Source of the DNA: an uncultured Eubacteriales bacterium
GTDB lineage: Bacteria > Bacillota > Clostridia > Christensenellales > Aristaeellaceae
Assembly (NCBI GenBank): GCA_902777335.1
Contig: CACYTF010000027.1
Span: 1-51,717 of the forward strand
DNA: 51,717 nucleotides
Direction: 5' to 3'
Below are positions 27,940 through 35,408 of this stretch, piece after piece. Every line of letters starts with the position of its first letter. Within the stretch, counting starts at the first letter, position 1. The notes under the pieces are model-generated. The model did not search any database, was not told the DNA's origin, and saw nothing but the letters and a program-made list of their open reading frames with translations. A program made the position numbers and the translations under genes.

Positions 27940-28616
27940 TGCTCCGCCTCCAGGGAATACCCCAGGCCCCGGGTGGCCTTCAGCTTCACGCCCGCGCCGA
28001 TGAAGCTCAGCTTCTTGCGCAAAAACGACACGTAGACCTCCAGGTTGTTGTACTCGGCCTCGCTGTCATAGCCCCAGACCCGCTCGATCAGCGTCTCCTT
28101 GGGCAGGATCTGGCCCGGGTTGCGCAAAAACACCTCCATCAGCTGGTACTCCTTGGCCCCCAGCTTCACCGACTGGCCGGTGGCGTCGTTCTGCAGCTTC
28201 GCGTCCTTCTCCGACAGCGACACGCCGCCGAAGGCCAGCGCCATCACCGGCGCGCTGTCGCCCCGGCGGGTGATGGCCCGCAGGCAGGCGACGAGCTCGC
28301 CCATCTGGAATGGCTTGGGCAGGTAGTAGTCCGCGCCGCCCTCCAGCCCGCGGATGCGGTCCTGCAGATCGCCCCGCGCCGTCAGCATCATCACCGGGGT
28401 CTTCACGCCCGCGCCCCGCAGGCGATTGAGCACGGTGAAGCCGTCCATGCCGGGCAGCATCACGTCCAGTATGATGGCGTCGTAGCCGCCGGACAGCGCG
28501 CAGTCCAGCCCGTCCGGGCCGGTGTACGCCGCGTCCACGACAAACCGCTCGCCCTGCAGCAGCCGGCAGACGGCCGCCGATAGGTTCTTTTCGTCCTCGA
28601 CCAACAGTATGCGCAT
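27936..28616 (-). CDS. OmpR-family response regulator
   Basis: Partner of the downstream kinase; 226 residues, normal for the family. The receiver domain starts MRILLVEDEKNLS, with the phosphorylated Asp in ILDVMLPGMDG (about 51) and conserved Thr/Lys in MLTARGD and YYLPKPF. The C-terminal winged helix includes LGAKEYQLMEVFLRNPG, ERVWGYDSEAEYNN and LKATRGLGYSLE. ATG 28616 is chosen for GGAGG 7 bases upstream and because it opens the receiver domain; an in-frame extension through repeat DNA is rejected. No promoter was resolved, since the upstream DNA is repetitive. Confidence 0.94.
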   Translation of the reverse strand: MRILLVEDEKNLSAAVCRLLQGERFVVDAAYTGPDGLDCALSGGYDAIILDVMLPGMDGFTVLNRLRGAGVKTPVMMLTARGDLQDRIRGLEGGADYYLPKPFQMGELVACLRAITRRGDSAPVMALAFGGVSLSEKDAKLQNDATGQSVKLGAKEYQLMEVFLRNPGQILPKETLIERVWGYDSEAEYNNLEVYVSFLRKKLSFIGAGVKLKATRGLGYSLEAEQ

Positions 28617-28876
28617 GGGAACCTCCGGTTGAGAGTGGAGAGTGGAGAGTGGAGAGTGAAGAGTGGAGAGTGGAGAGTGGAGAGAACTGGACAATCGCAT
28701 TCCATAGCTTCCCCACCGCAGTGGGGAAGTACCCGCGAAGCGGGGGATAGGGCCCCCGGACGAATCGCAGCGCACGGCGATAGGTTCAGGACCCCCACCA
28801 CCGCAAGCGGTCCCCCTCCCCATCTGCGGATGGGGAGGCACGGTTAGCGGGGGATAGGGCACTCTCCGCGATAATG
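28617..28876. repeat. Leader of the two-component operon: 7-base tandem repeat and hairpin repeat copy 2
   Basis: No gene. At about 28632-28681 an AGAGTGG unit repeats about seven times, just upstream of the response-regulator ribosome site. From 28708 to 28860 lies a diverged copy of the 11768-11905 repeat (AGCTTCCCCACCGCAGTGGG, then GAAGTACCCGCGAAGCGGGG, GCGCACGGCGATA and a CTCCCCATCTGCGGATGGGG hairpin). No promoter is obvious. Confidence 0.8.
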
Positions 28877-28908
28877 ACACATCCGCCTGGGTTCCCAGGC
28901 GGATGTGT
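28877..28908 (-). terminator. Terminator hairpin after the foldase gene
   Basis: Perfect 15-base stem ACACATCCGCCTGGG / CCCAGGCGGATGTGT with only TT between the arms, so the actual loop opens further. It lies 13 bases after the stop on the minus strand. Confidence 0.75.
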
Positions 28909-28921
28909 TTGTCGCAAATCG

Positions 28922-30322
28922 TCAGAACCGGTCCGTATGGTACACGGGGTTGGCCTCTTCGACCCAGGCGTTGACCTGGTCGTTGTAGGTCTGGTTCACC
29001 TTCTGGCTGAGGGCGTTGGAGCGCACGGTCTCCTCCAGGTCCTCAAAGGGCACCGGGCCGGGGGTGATGTCCTTCAGGTAGTAGATGACGTGGATGCCGT
29101 ACATGCCGTACACCGGCGCGCTGATCTGGCCCACGGCCTCGATGCTCATGGCGCCCTCGGTGAAGGCGGGGTCCCAGGCGGTGGAGTCGGCCGCCACGGC
29201 GTAGCCCTCGGTGGCGGTGGGCTCTTTCTGCATGCCGGGGTCCGCGTTGTACTTTTCGATCAGGCTGTCGAAGTCCGCGCCGCCGTTGAATTCGTCGATC
29301 ACCTGCTGGGCCTGGGGCAGCAGCTGGCTGTACAGGGCCTCCTTTTCCGCGCCGATGCGGCCGATCTCGGCCTGGATCTCCTCGCGGCTGCGTGGGGCCT
29401 CGGTGGGCTCGGCGTCGGCGTCGCCCTCGGCCTTCTCCTCGGCGTCGGCGTCGCCCTCGGCCTTCTCCTCGGCGGGCTTGTCCAGGGCGGCCAGCTCGTC
29501 GTTCAGGCTCTTCAGGGTGTTCTGCAGCGTGGTGAACTGGGTGCTCTGCTCGTCGTCAAACTTGATCAGCACGTGCTTCACCGCGCGGTAGCCCTCCGGG
29601 TTCCAGGCGATGGTCGCGCCGCTGCTGCGGGCGCGGTTGTAGGCGGTGTCGTTGTCGGCGTAGCTGCTCTCGTTGTCGGCCACCATGGCGTCGTACTCGG
29701 CCTTGACCTCCTCGTCGGTCACGGCCACGTCGCCGGTCACGTAGGTGTGCAGCTGCTCGTCCGCGTAGCTCTTAAGCATCTGCTCCAGCAGCGACTCCTG
29801 GGTCACGCCGTATTCCGCCATCGCGGCGATGGTCTGCTCCCGGGCCTCCTCGTCGCTGGCCCCCTCGGTGGCGAAGTAGGTCTTGTAGGTGTCGATGTAC
29901 GTTTCGAAGTTCGCGGCGCTCTCCGCCTCCAGGGCGGCGCGCTGCTCATCCGTCATCTGGTCCAGGCCCAGCTCGGCGGCCTTGGCGTCCAGCACCGCCT
30001 GCTGCACCAGCATTTCAAGGATGCTCTGCTTGATGCTGTCGGCATAGGCGTCGATGCTCATGCCGTTCTGGGCGTAGTAGCTGGCCGCGGCCTCGTATTC
30101 CTTCATGGCGTCGTCGCGCCAGATGATGCCGCCGTCGCCGTACTCGGCCACGATCTGCCGCTCGTAATAGGGCCTGTACAGCTCTACCTCGGCCTGAAGC
30201 GCCTCGATGCGCGCGTTGGCCTCGTCCAGCTTCGCCTGCAGATCGTCGCCCTCGGCCAGCGCCAGCGCGCTCATGCACACCGTCAGCGCCAGCACCAGGC
30301 ACAGCAGCTTTTTGATATTCAT
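28922..30322 (-). CDS. Secreted peptidyl-prolyl isomerase (SurA/PrsA/PpiC-type foldase)
   Basis: Extracytoplasmic foldase, 466 residues. The signal peptide is MNIKKLLCLVLALTVCMSALALA, with probable cleavage before EGDD; no lipobox is seen, unlike typical PrsA. A coiled-coil stretch follows (LQAKLDEANARIEALQAEVE), then the SurA-like N-terminal helical region. A central acidic repeat encodes EEKAEGDADAEEKAEGDADA. The parvulin-type domain lies near residues 330-430 (FNGGADFDSLIEKYNADPG, then APVYGMYGIHVIYYLKD). GGAGG lies 8 bases before ATG 30322, and a consensus promoter lies upstream. Being single-copy here among many secreted proteins, it probably helps fold them. Confidence 0.9.
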   Translation of the reverse strand: MNIKKLLCLVLALTVCMSALALAEGDDLQAKLDEANARIEALQAEVELYRPYYERQIVAEYGDGGIIWRDDAMKEYEAAASYYAQNGMSIDAYADSIKQSILEMLVQQAVLDAKAAELGLDQMTDEQRAALEAESAANFETYIDTYKTYFATEGASDEEAREQTIAAMAEYGVTQESLLEQMLKSYADEQLHTYVTGDVAVTDEEVKAEYDAMVADNESSYADNDTAYNRARSSGATIAWNPEGYRAVKHVLIKFDDEQSTQFTTLQNTLKSLNDELAALDKPAEEKAEGDADAEEKAEGDADAEPTEAPRSREEIQAEIGRIGAEKEALYSQLLPQAQQVIDEFNGGADFDSLIEKYNADPGMQKEPTATEGYAVAADSTAWDPAFTEGAMSIEAVGQISAPVYGMYGIHVIYYLKDITPGPVPFEDLEETVRSNALSQKVNQTYNDQVNAWVEEANPVYHTDRF

Positions 30323-30565
30323 ATGCGTTGCCTCCATTTCTTCTCCGCCCGTTGGCGGAACATCGAAATGAATTATAGCATATGCGCCGCGAAATCACAA
30401 TGAGATGAGGGAAGAATTCAAAGATCATTCACAAATAGAACAAGAACGCCGGAATCATACGGACACCGACGTTCCCATGTTTCTCTTGTGTTCAAGAGCG
30501 TACAGACGTGCGCTTCTCGATGTAAGCCTCTTAAACACCAACACTTTTAATCCTTCGGTTTTATA
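30323..30565. other. Intergenic stretch between the foldase gene and the repeat array
   Basis: Holds the foldase promoter (30372-30400). The rest, about 30401-30565, shows no gene with a ribosome site and no recognised RNA; nothing further can be supported. Confidence 0.5.
30372..30400 (-). promoter_or_regulatory. SigA-type promoter of the foldase gene
   Basis: Minus strand TTGTGA, 17 bases, TATAAT, about 50 bases before ATG 30322. Confidence 0.8.
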
Positions 30566-30710
30566 TTGATCCTAAGGGATCAGTTATATTGCCGTCTGCG
30601 ACGGCAGTGATATTATATTCGCCTCCCAAACTGCGCGGAGCGCAATATCACTCGGCGTCAGCCGAATATAACTGCGAAGCAATATAACTCGCCGCAGGCG
30701 AATATAACTG
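30566..30710. repeat. Array of short hairpins separated by AATATMACT
   Basis: Successive small GC hairpins, each followed by an AT-rich spacer: GATCCTAAGGGATC, GCCGTCTGCGACGGC, GCGCGGAGCGC, CGGCGTCAGCCG, GCGAAGC and CGCCGCAGGCG, joined by variants of AATATAACT or AATATCACT. The spacers are conserved while the stems vary. It lies downstream of the tRNA-cluster terminator. It is not a CRISPR array: spacing is about 16-30 bases and the conserved part is only 9 bases. Confidence 0.85.
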
Positions 30711-30748
30711 AAACAAGCGCTTTTGTCAGCAGACAAAAGCACTTGTTT
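30711..30748 (-). terminator. Terminator of the tRNA cluster
   Basis: 17-base arms, AAACAAGTGCTTTTGTC and GACAAAAGCGCTTGTTT on the minus strand, with one mismatched or wobble pair and a 4-base loop. It starts 3 bases after the tRNA-Asp CCA end. Confidence 0.8.
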
Positions 30749-30750
30749 CG

Positions 30751-30827
30751 TGGCGACGCGGAAGGGGCTCGAACCCTCGACCTCCAGCGTGACAGGCTGG
30801 CATTCTAACCAACTGAACTACCGCGCC
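30751..30827 (-). tRNA. tRNA-Asp (GTC)
   Basis: Cloverleaf with acceptor GGCGCGG/CCGCGTC, anticodon arm CCAGC-CTGTCAC-GCTGG (anticodon GTC), T arm with GGTTCGAGC, discriminator G and encoded CCA. Last of four tRNAs on one transcript. Confidence 0.96.
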
Positions 30828-30828
30828 A

Positions 30829-30904
30829 TGGTGGGCCTTCAGGGATTTGAACCCCGGACCGATCGGTTATGAGCCGACTGCTCTAACCACTGAGCTAAAG
30901 GCCC
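30829..30904 (-). tRNA. tRNA with CAT anticodon, probably Ile2 (or elongator Met)
   Basis: Acceptor GGGCCTT/AAGGCCC, anticodon loop CTCATAA, T loop TTCAAAT, discriminator A and encoded CCA. Its sequence resembles Bacillota tRNA-Ile2, whose CAT is modified to lysidine by TilS. A separate initiator and elongator Met pair lies at 34.98-35.17 kb, which also favours Ile2. Confidence 0.88.
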
Positions 30905-30933
30905 TTAACCTTTAATCCACAGCTGAAAAAATA

Positions 30934-31008
30934 TGGCGACCTCTACGGGACTCGAACCCGTGTTACCGCCGTGAAAGGGCGGTGTCTTAACCGCTTGACC
31001 AAGAGGTC
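30934..31008 (-). tRNA. tRNA-Glu (TTC)
   Basis: Acceptor GACCTCT/AGAGGTC, D arm TTGGTCAAGCGGTTAAGAC, anticodon arm CCGCC-CTTTCAC-GGCGG (TTC), discriminator G and encoded CCA. Confidence 0.96.
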
Positions 31009-31011
31009 GCA

Positions 31012-31088
31012 TGGTCGGGGTGACAGGATTCGAACCTGCGGCCCCATGCTCCCAAAGCACGTGCGCTACCAAACTGCGCCACACCCCG
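31012..31088 (-). tRNA. tRNA-Pro (TGG)
   Basis: Acceptor CGGGGTG/CACCCCG, D arm GGCGCAGTTTGGTAGCGC, anticodon arm CGTGC-TTTGGGA-GCATG (TGG), discriminator A and encoded CCA. First gene of the cluster. Confidence 0.96.
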
Positions 31089-31120
31089 ATTATGGAGGCT
31101 GTGCCTCACAAGCAAAAGAT

Positions 31121-31149
31121 ATTATACAGGAAAATCGGTGGGGTGTCAA
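31121..31149 (-). promoter_or_regulatory. Promoter of the Pro-Glu-Ile2/Met-Asp tRNA cluster
   Basis: Minus strand TTGACA, 17 bases, TATAAT, full consensus, 32 bases before tRNA-Pro. Confidence 0.9.
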
Positions 31150-31197
31150 GGGGGCGTGCGGGATTAACGGAAATGTAAAGGATGCCCGCGATGCGCG

Positions 31198-31234
31198 TTC
31201 ACAGGGGCGGCGGCGTGCGCGCCGCCCCTGTGAA
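31198..31234 (-). terminator. Hairpin after the alpha-xylosidase gene
   Basis: 15-base arms TTCACAGGGGCGGCG / CGCCGCCCCTGTGAA with a 7-base loop, 4 bases beyond the stop codon. No T-run follows on the minus strand. Confidence 0.65.
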
Positions 31235-31238
31235 AAGG

Positions 31239-33461
31239 TCAGTGCTCGACCACGGTATAGGGCTTTGGGGAATCGGTCTGTACGGTGATTTTCCCGTTCC
31301 GCCGCGCCACGGTGTAGGTGGCGACGGGGCGGCCCTTCAGGTCGTACAGCGTGACGGTGCGCGCCTGGCCCTCCGGGAGGGCGAACACGTGCAGCTCGAC
31401 GCCGTCGGCGTAGTCGTAGTCGGGGCGGGTGTCGCAGGCGCCCAGGGGGAGCACCGTGCCCGGGCGAACCATCAGCGGCAGGGACATGAAGTCGTGCCGC
31501 TCGCGCTGCCAGCGGCCGCCGGCGGCGCGGGCGCCGGTGATCAGGTTCTGCCAGTCGCCCTCCGGCAGGTAGTAGTCCACGCGGCCGTCCTCGCGGAAGA
31601 TCGGGGCCACCAGCAGGCTGTCGCCCAGCATGTACTGGCGGTCCAGCGCATCGCAGGCGGGGTCGTCCGGGAACTCCAGCAGCATCGGGCGCAGCATCGG
31701 CGTGCCGCATTCGTGGGCCTGCACCATCGCGCCGTACAGGTAGGGCATCAGGCGGCACTTGAACTTGGTGAAGGCGCGCACCACGTCCACGCTCTCCTCG
31801 TCGAAGGCCCACGGCACCCGGTAGCTGCTGGAGCCGTGCAGGCGGCTGTGGCTGGACAGCAGCCCGAACTGGACCCAGCGCTTGTAGACGTGGGCCGGGG
31901 CGGTGGACTCGAAGCCGGAGATGTCGTGGCTCCAGTAGCCGAAGCCGCTGCAGGCCATGGACAGGCCCGCGCGCAGCGTCTCGGCCATCGAGACGTAGCT
32001 GGCGCTGTTGTCGCCGCCCCAGTGCACCGGGAAGCGCTGGCCGCCGGCGGTGGCGCTGCGGGCGAACAGTATGGCCTCGCCCTCGCCCCGCGCCTCGACG
32101 AGGGTGTCGAACACCATCTTATTGTACAGGAAGGTGTAGTAGTTGTGCATGTGCAGCGGGCTGGAGCCGTCGAACCAGGCGATGTCCTTCACCGGGATGC
32201 GCTCGCCGAAGTCGGTCTTCAGGCAGTCCACGCCCTGCGCGAGCAGCTTCTTCAGGTACCCGCAGTACCAGGCCCGGGCGTCGGGGTTCGTGACGTCCAC
32301 GATGCCCATGCCCGCCTGCCACAGGTCGGTCTGCCAGACGTCGCCGTTGGTCTTCTTCACCAGGTAGCCGCGGTCCATGCCCTCCCTGAACAGCGGCGAC
32401 TGCTGGGCGATGTAGGGGTTGATCCAGCAGCACAGATGCAGGCCCCGGTCGTGGTAGCGCTTCAGCATGCCCTCCGGGTCCGGGAAGGTGTCCGGGTCCC
32501 AGGCGAAGTCGCACCAGTTGTAGCCCTTCATCCAGTAGCAGTCGAAGTGGAACACCGACAGCGGTATGTCCCGGGCCGCCATGCCGTCGATGAAGCCGCT
32601 GGCGGTGGCCTCGTCGTAGTTCGTGGTGAAGGACGTGGACAGCCACAGCCCGAAGCTCCAGGCGGGCAGCAGCGGCGGGCGGCCCGTCAAGGCGGTGTAC
32701 AGGCTCAGCGTGCCCTTCGGGGTCTTGCCGTAGATCACGTCGTAGACCAGCGTCTCGCCCTCGCAGGAGAACTGGACGCGCTCCACCTTCTCGCTGGCCA
32801 CCTCGAAGCTGACGTCCGAGGCGTCCTCGACGAATACGCCGTAGCCGCGGTTGGTCATGTAAAAGGGAATGTTCTTGTAGGCCAGCTCCGACGCGGTGCC
32901 GCCGTCGGCGTTCCACATGTCCACCGTCTGGCCGTTCTTCACGTAGGGCGTGAAGCGCTCGCCCAGGCCGTACACGCACTCGCCCACGTCCAGCATCAGG
33001 CTGTCGCTCATGTAGGCCTTGCCGGTGTTCTTGTCCAGCGCGTGGCCCATGCCCCGAAAGCCCGAGGTGGTGACGGTCGTGCCGTCCGCGGCCACGTAGT
33101 CCACCTGCCACGCGCCCTGCCTTTTCAGCACCCGGGCCGTCAGTTCGCCGCTGGTGAATTCGGCGCAGGCGTCGTCCTCGCGGGTGCGGGGGGCGGTCTC
33201 GACCTCGTTCAGCTCGAAGCGGGGGGCCTTCAGCGCCTTGCCCGCGAAGTGGGTCAGCGTCACGCGGATCACGTTTTCCATCGGGGCGGTGAAGGTCACG
33301 TCCAGCGCGCCGCCGGCGAGTATGTCGCCCCGGCCCCGCACCGGCACGCAGGACGCCAGCACGTGCATTTTGTGTGCGTCCCGCTCCACGCGCACGCACT
33401 GCGTGGCGTAGCTCATCGTGAAGTTCTCTCGGGTCAGCCAGTAGCCGCGGGTGAATTTCAA
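31239..33461 (-). CDS. yicI: Alpha-xylosidase, glycoside hydrolase family 31
   Basis: Intracellular glycosidase releasing alpha-linked xylose from xyloglucan-type oligosaccharides, by resemblance to YicI. The 740-residue product lacks a signal peptide and starts MKFTRGYWLTRENF. The catalytic nucleophile is the Asp in LKTDFGERIP (about 417-421), and FGE at this position separates xylosidases from alpha-glucosidases of the family. The acid/base Asp is in WGGDNSASY (about 484). Other landmarks are DCYWMKGYNWCDFAWDP, WINPYIAQQSPLF, SHDISGFE and MLGDSLLVAPIF. It has its own promoter and a hairpin after the stop, so it is a single-gene unit. No xyloside transporter lies alongside; the sugar ABC operon at the left edge is far away. 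Specificity is predicted only. Confidence 0.92.
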   Translation of the reverse strand: MKFTRGYWLTRENFTMSYATQCVRVERDAHKMHVLASCVPVRGRGDILAGGALDVTFTAPMENVIRVTLTHFAGKALKAPRFELNEVETAPRTREDDACAEFTSGELTARVLKRQGAWQVDYVAADGTTVTTSGFRGMGHALDKNTGKAYMSDSLMLDVGECVYGLGERFTPYVKNGQTVDMWNADGGTASELAYKNIPFYMTNRGYGVFVEDASDVSFEVASEKVERVQFSCEGETLVYDVIYGKTPKGTLSLYTALTGRPPLLPAWSFGLWLSTSFTTNYDEATASGFIDGMAARDIPLSVFHFDCYWMKGYNWCDFAWDPDTFPDPEGMLKRYHDRGLHLCCWINPYIAQQSPLFREGMDRGYLVKKTNGDVWQTDLWQAGMGIVDVTNPDARAWYCGYLKKLLAQGVDCLKTDFGERIPVKDIAWFDGSSPLHMHNYYTFLYNKMVFDTLVEARGEGEAILFARSATAGGQRFPVHWGGDNSASYVSMAETLRAGLSMACSGFGYWSHDISGFESTAPAHVYKRWVQFGLLSSHSRLHGSSSYRVPWAFDEESVDVVRAFTKFKCRLMPYLYGAMVQAHECGTPMLRPMLLEFPDDPACDALDRQYMLGDSLLVAPIFREDGRVDYYLPEGDWQNLITGARAAGGRWQRERHDFMSLPLMVRPGTVLPLGACDTRPDYDYADGVELHVFALPEGQARTVTLYDLKGRPVATYTVARRNGKITVQTDSPKPYTVVEH

Positions 33462-33521
33462 ATGGATCGCATCCTTTCGGGGGAGAGTAGGGAGTAGGGA
33501 GTAGGGGATTCCGACATCATT

Positions 33522-33550
33522 ATCATAACCGGGCGGCGGCGGGTTGTCAA
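33522..33550 (-). promoter_or_regulatory. Promoter of the alpha-xylosidase gene
   Basis: Minus strand TTGACA, 17 bases, TATGAT. The leader to the start at 33461 contains GAGTAGGGAGTAGGG microrepeats. Confidence 0.8.
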
Positions 33551-33558
33551 GGTTGTGG

Positions 33559-33619
33559 CCAAAATCAAGGGGACGGTTCTCTGTGTCATTGACACAGAGA
33601 ACCGTCCCCTTGATTTTGG
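33559..33619. repeat. 30-base perfect inverted repeat of the GGGGACGGTTC family
   Basis: Arms 33559-33588 and 33590-33619 around a single central T; the left arm contains AATCAAGGGGACGGTTCTCT. The left arm is nearly identical to one at 16853-16882. It lies between the promoter of the xylosidase gene and the stop of the DUF378 gene. Confidence 0.92.
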
Positions 33620-33627
33620 GCGGTGGT

Positions 33628-33843
33628 TCAGCGCACTTCTCCGTCCGGTTCGCTCACGCGCTCGCGGAAGAGCAGCGATATGCACCACAGCGCGGCGATG
33701 CCGACCACGGTGTAGATGATGCGGCTGACGGTTGCCGCCTGGCCGCCGAACAGATAGGCCACCAGGTCGAAGCGGAACAGGCCCACCAGCAGCCAGTTGA
33801 TGCCGCCGATGATGCTCAGCAGCAGGGATATGCGATCCAGCAT
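33628..33843 (-). CDS. DUF378 small membrane protein (YuzA-like)
   Basis: A 71-residue protein with two membrane segments: LSLLLSIIGGINWLLVGLF (about 5-24) and SRIIYTVVGIAALWCISLLF (about 40-60). The GGINWLLVGLFRFDLV signature and the two-helix layout mark the DUF378 family, of unknown function. AAGGAG lies 7 bases before the ATG. It appears to be a single-gene unit; the perfect inverted repeat just after the stop could stop transcription. Confidence 0.9.
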   Translation of the reverse strand: MLDRISLLLSIIGGINWLLVGLFRFDLVAYLFGGQAATVSRIIYTVVGIAALWCISLLFRERVSEPDGEVR

Positions 33844-33970
33844 GATAACAACATCTCCTTCTCTTTGCCGGTTTCCCGGCGGGGTGTTAATAGCATGGGC
33901 GTTTCCTCGCAGAATATACCGCTAACGGTAAAAAAAGGGCGGCGGGGCTGTGAATTCTTGCCGCCCCGGC

Positions 33971-33998
33971 TTGACAAGCGCCGGGGGGATGCTATACT
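33971..33998 (+). promoter_or_regulatory. Promoter of the SH3-domain protein gene
   Basis: TTGACA, 16 bases, TATACT, 30 bases before ATG 34029; AACGGAGG ribosome site present. Confidence 0.85.
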
Positions 33999-34028
33999 GG
34001 GGACAAATCCAAAACGGAGGTACATATC

Positions 34029-34895
34029 ATGAGAAAGCATGTTTTGAAGATCGCGGCGCTGATGCTGGCCCTGATGATGATCGGCTGCGCGGCGCTTTCG
34101 GAGGTGGTGACCACCGCCAACGTGTGGCTGCGCTCCGCGCCGAACCTGAACGCCGAGCAGGTCACCAGCTACAAGGAGGGCAAGTCCCTCACGTTCCTGG
34201 GCGAGACCGCCGAGGATGACCGGCCCGTGCTGTGGTACAAGGTGACCGACGGCAAGAACACCGGCTGGATCTCTTCCAAATATTCCAAGCTGGTCAACGA
34301 GGAGCTGCCCGCCCCGGCGGCCACCGAGGCGCCCGTGGAGCCCGTCGCGGCCCCCGTGGATCCCACCGCGGCCCCCGCGCAGCAGCCCGAGCCCGAGGGC
34401 GACGGTGCGGGCGACGACTCCGCCGCCGCAAACGCGCTGAACGCCGGCAAGCTGTTCGTGGACAGCGTGTTCCAGACGCCTGCGGACGATGCCGGCGCGG
34501 TGGAGCTGTCCGGCTTCTACCTGGACGACCTGGTGACCGCCGCCAACGACATCGGCCTGATCAACTACCGCGAGGTCGAGTCCGAGGTGCCCTTCCAGTA
34601 CTATAACGAGTCCGTCATCATCGCCGGCAACCAGAACGTGGAGCACGTGGAGGTGTTCGGCGCGGGCTACGCCGTGTTCGGCGTGCAGGTGGGCATGACC
34701 GTTGGCGAGGCCATGGCGTGCCTGAACGCCGCCGGCCTGGACTACCTGCCCGGCCTGAACGGCGTGACCTACGAGCACCCCGCCGCCGAGAGCGCCGGCT
34801 ACGTGGACGAGAACGGCCACGATTCCTGCGTGAACCTGTACACCGACGACAAGAACGTCGTGATCGAAATCGACTGGTCGACGTATACCGGCTGA
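34029..34895 (+). CDS. Secreted SH3-domain protein
   Basis: Exported protein of 288 residues. The N-terminal signal is MRKHVLKIAALMLALMMIGC; the Cys in MMIGC could be lipid-modified, giving a lipoprotein, though the lipobox is imperfect. A bacterial SH3 domain follows (about 25-85: TTANVWLRSAPNLNAEQV, then WYKVTDGKNTGWISSKY), a fold that often binds peptidoglycan. An Ala/Pro/Glu/Thr linker (about 95-135) leads to an unrecognised acidic C-terminal domain (about 140-288) containing FGVQVGMTVGEAMACLNAAG, somewhat like small SmpA/BLIP-type repeats. It has its own promoter. No membrane anchor besides the signal is visible. Confidence 0.87.
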   Translation: MRKHVLKIAALMLALMMIGCAALSEVVTTANVWLRSAPNLNAEQVTSYKEGKSLTFLGETAEDDRPVLWYKVTDGKNTGWISSKYSKLVNEELPAPAATEAPVEPVAAPVDPTAAPAQQPEPEGDGAGDDSAAANALNAGKLFVDSVFQTPADDAGAVELSGFYLDDLVTAANDIGLINYREVESEVPFQYYNESVIIAGNQNVEHVEVFGAGYAVFGVQVGMTVGEAMACLNAAGLDYLPGLNGVTYEHPAAESAGYVDENGHDSCVNLYTDDKNVVIEIDWSTYTG

Positions 34896-34925
34896 TTCTC
34901 CTCCTGAAAAGAAATCGTAAAATGC

Positions 34926-34954
34926 TTGACAAGCCGTTTCGGGCATGCTATAAT
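34926..34954 (+). promoter_or_regulatory. Promoter of the fMet-Met tRNA pair
   Basis: TTGACA, 17 bases, TATAAT, full consensus, 28 bases before the first tRNA. Confidence 0.92.
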
Positions 34955-34982
34955 ATCCCTTGCGTTGAACGAAACGCGCTGT

Positions 34983-35059
<77 letters not shown>

Positions 35060-35095
35060 TCGTCAACCACGGGTTTCCCTGTGGTTGACTTATAT

Positions 35096-35172
35096 GCCGG
35101 CGTATCTCAGTTGGCTAGAGAATCCGGTTCATACCCGGAGTGTCATTGGTTCGAATCCGATCGCCGGTACCA
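35096..35172 (+). tRNA. tRNA-Met (CAT), elongator
   Basis: Acceptor GCCGGCG/CGCCGGT, anticodon arm CCGG-TTCATAC-CCGG, T loop TTCGAAT, discriminator A and encoded CCA. It is the last chromosomal-type gene before the integrase and the defence genes, so its 3' end is a likely attachment site; no second copy of the end was found in the window. Confidence 0.95.
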
Positions 35173-35176
35173 GCAA

Positions 35177-35213
35177 AAACTGTGCAGTTCGTTTGAACTG
35201 CACAGTTTCTTTT
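35177..35213 (+). terminator. Terminator of the Met tRNA pair
   Basis: 14-base arms AAACTGTGCAGTTC / GAACTGCACAGTTT with loop GTTT, followed by CTTTTC, starting 5 bases after the tRNA. Confidence 0.9.
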
Positions 35214-35408
35214 CGTGCAGTTCGTCCATGTTTCACTGCTTCATCGATTAACGTCCGTTCAATACTCATACCAATCGGCTCTTTAGTACACAAAGCGGTG
35301 CTCGGATTCAGTGATGCTGAACCTGTAGTTCAGCATTACTCGGCGGCGATTTCGCCGGGAAACCGCCGCCTGACGGGGATTTCTGTCCATTCCATCCCAC
35401 TGATTAAT
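35214..35408. other. Possible attachment region between tRNA-Met and the integrase gene
   Basis: No gene. It contains a hairpin ATGCTGAACC-TGTA-GTTCAGCAT near 35312-35336 and a CGGCGGCGATTTCGCCG stretch near 35341. Integrase genes usually abut their attachment site, so the left junction probably lies between here and the end of the tRNA. No flanking repeat was found on the right. Confidence 0.4.

Noticed and set aside
29395..29480. Duplicated acidic segment in the foldase as a possible frameshift or assembly error
   Set aside because: Two exact in-frame copies of a short unit keep the gene intact; this is ordinary low-complexity repetition.
30566..30710. Possible CRISPR array
   Set aside because: The conserved unit is only about 9 bases, the stems are palindromic, spacing is irregular and no cas genes are near.
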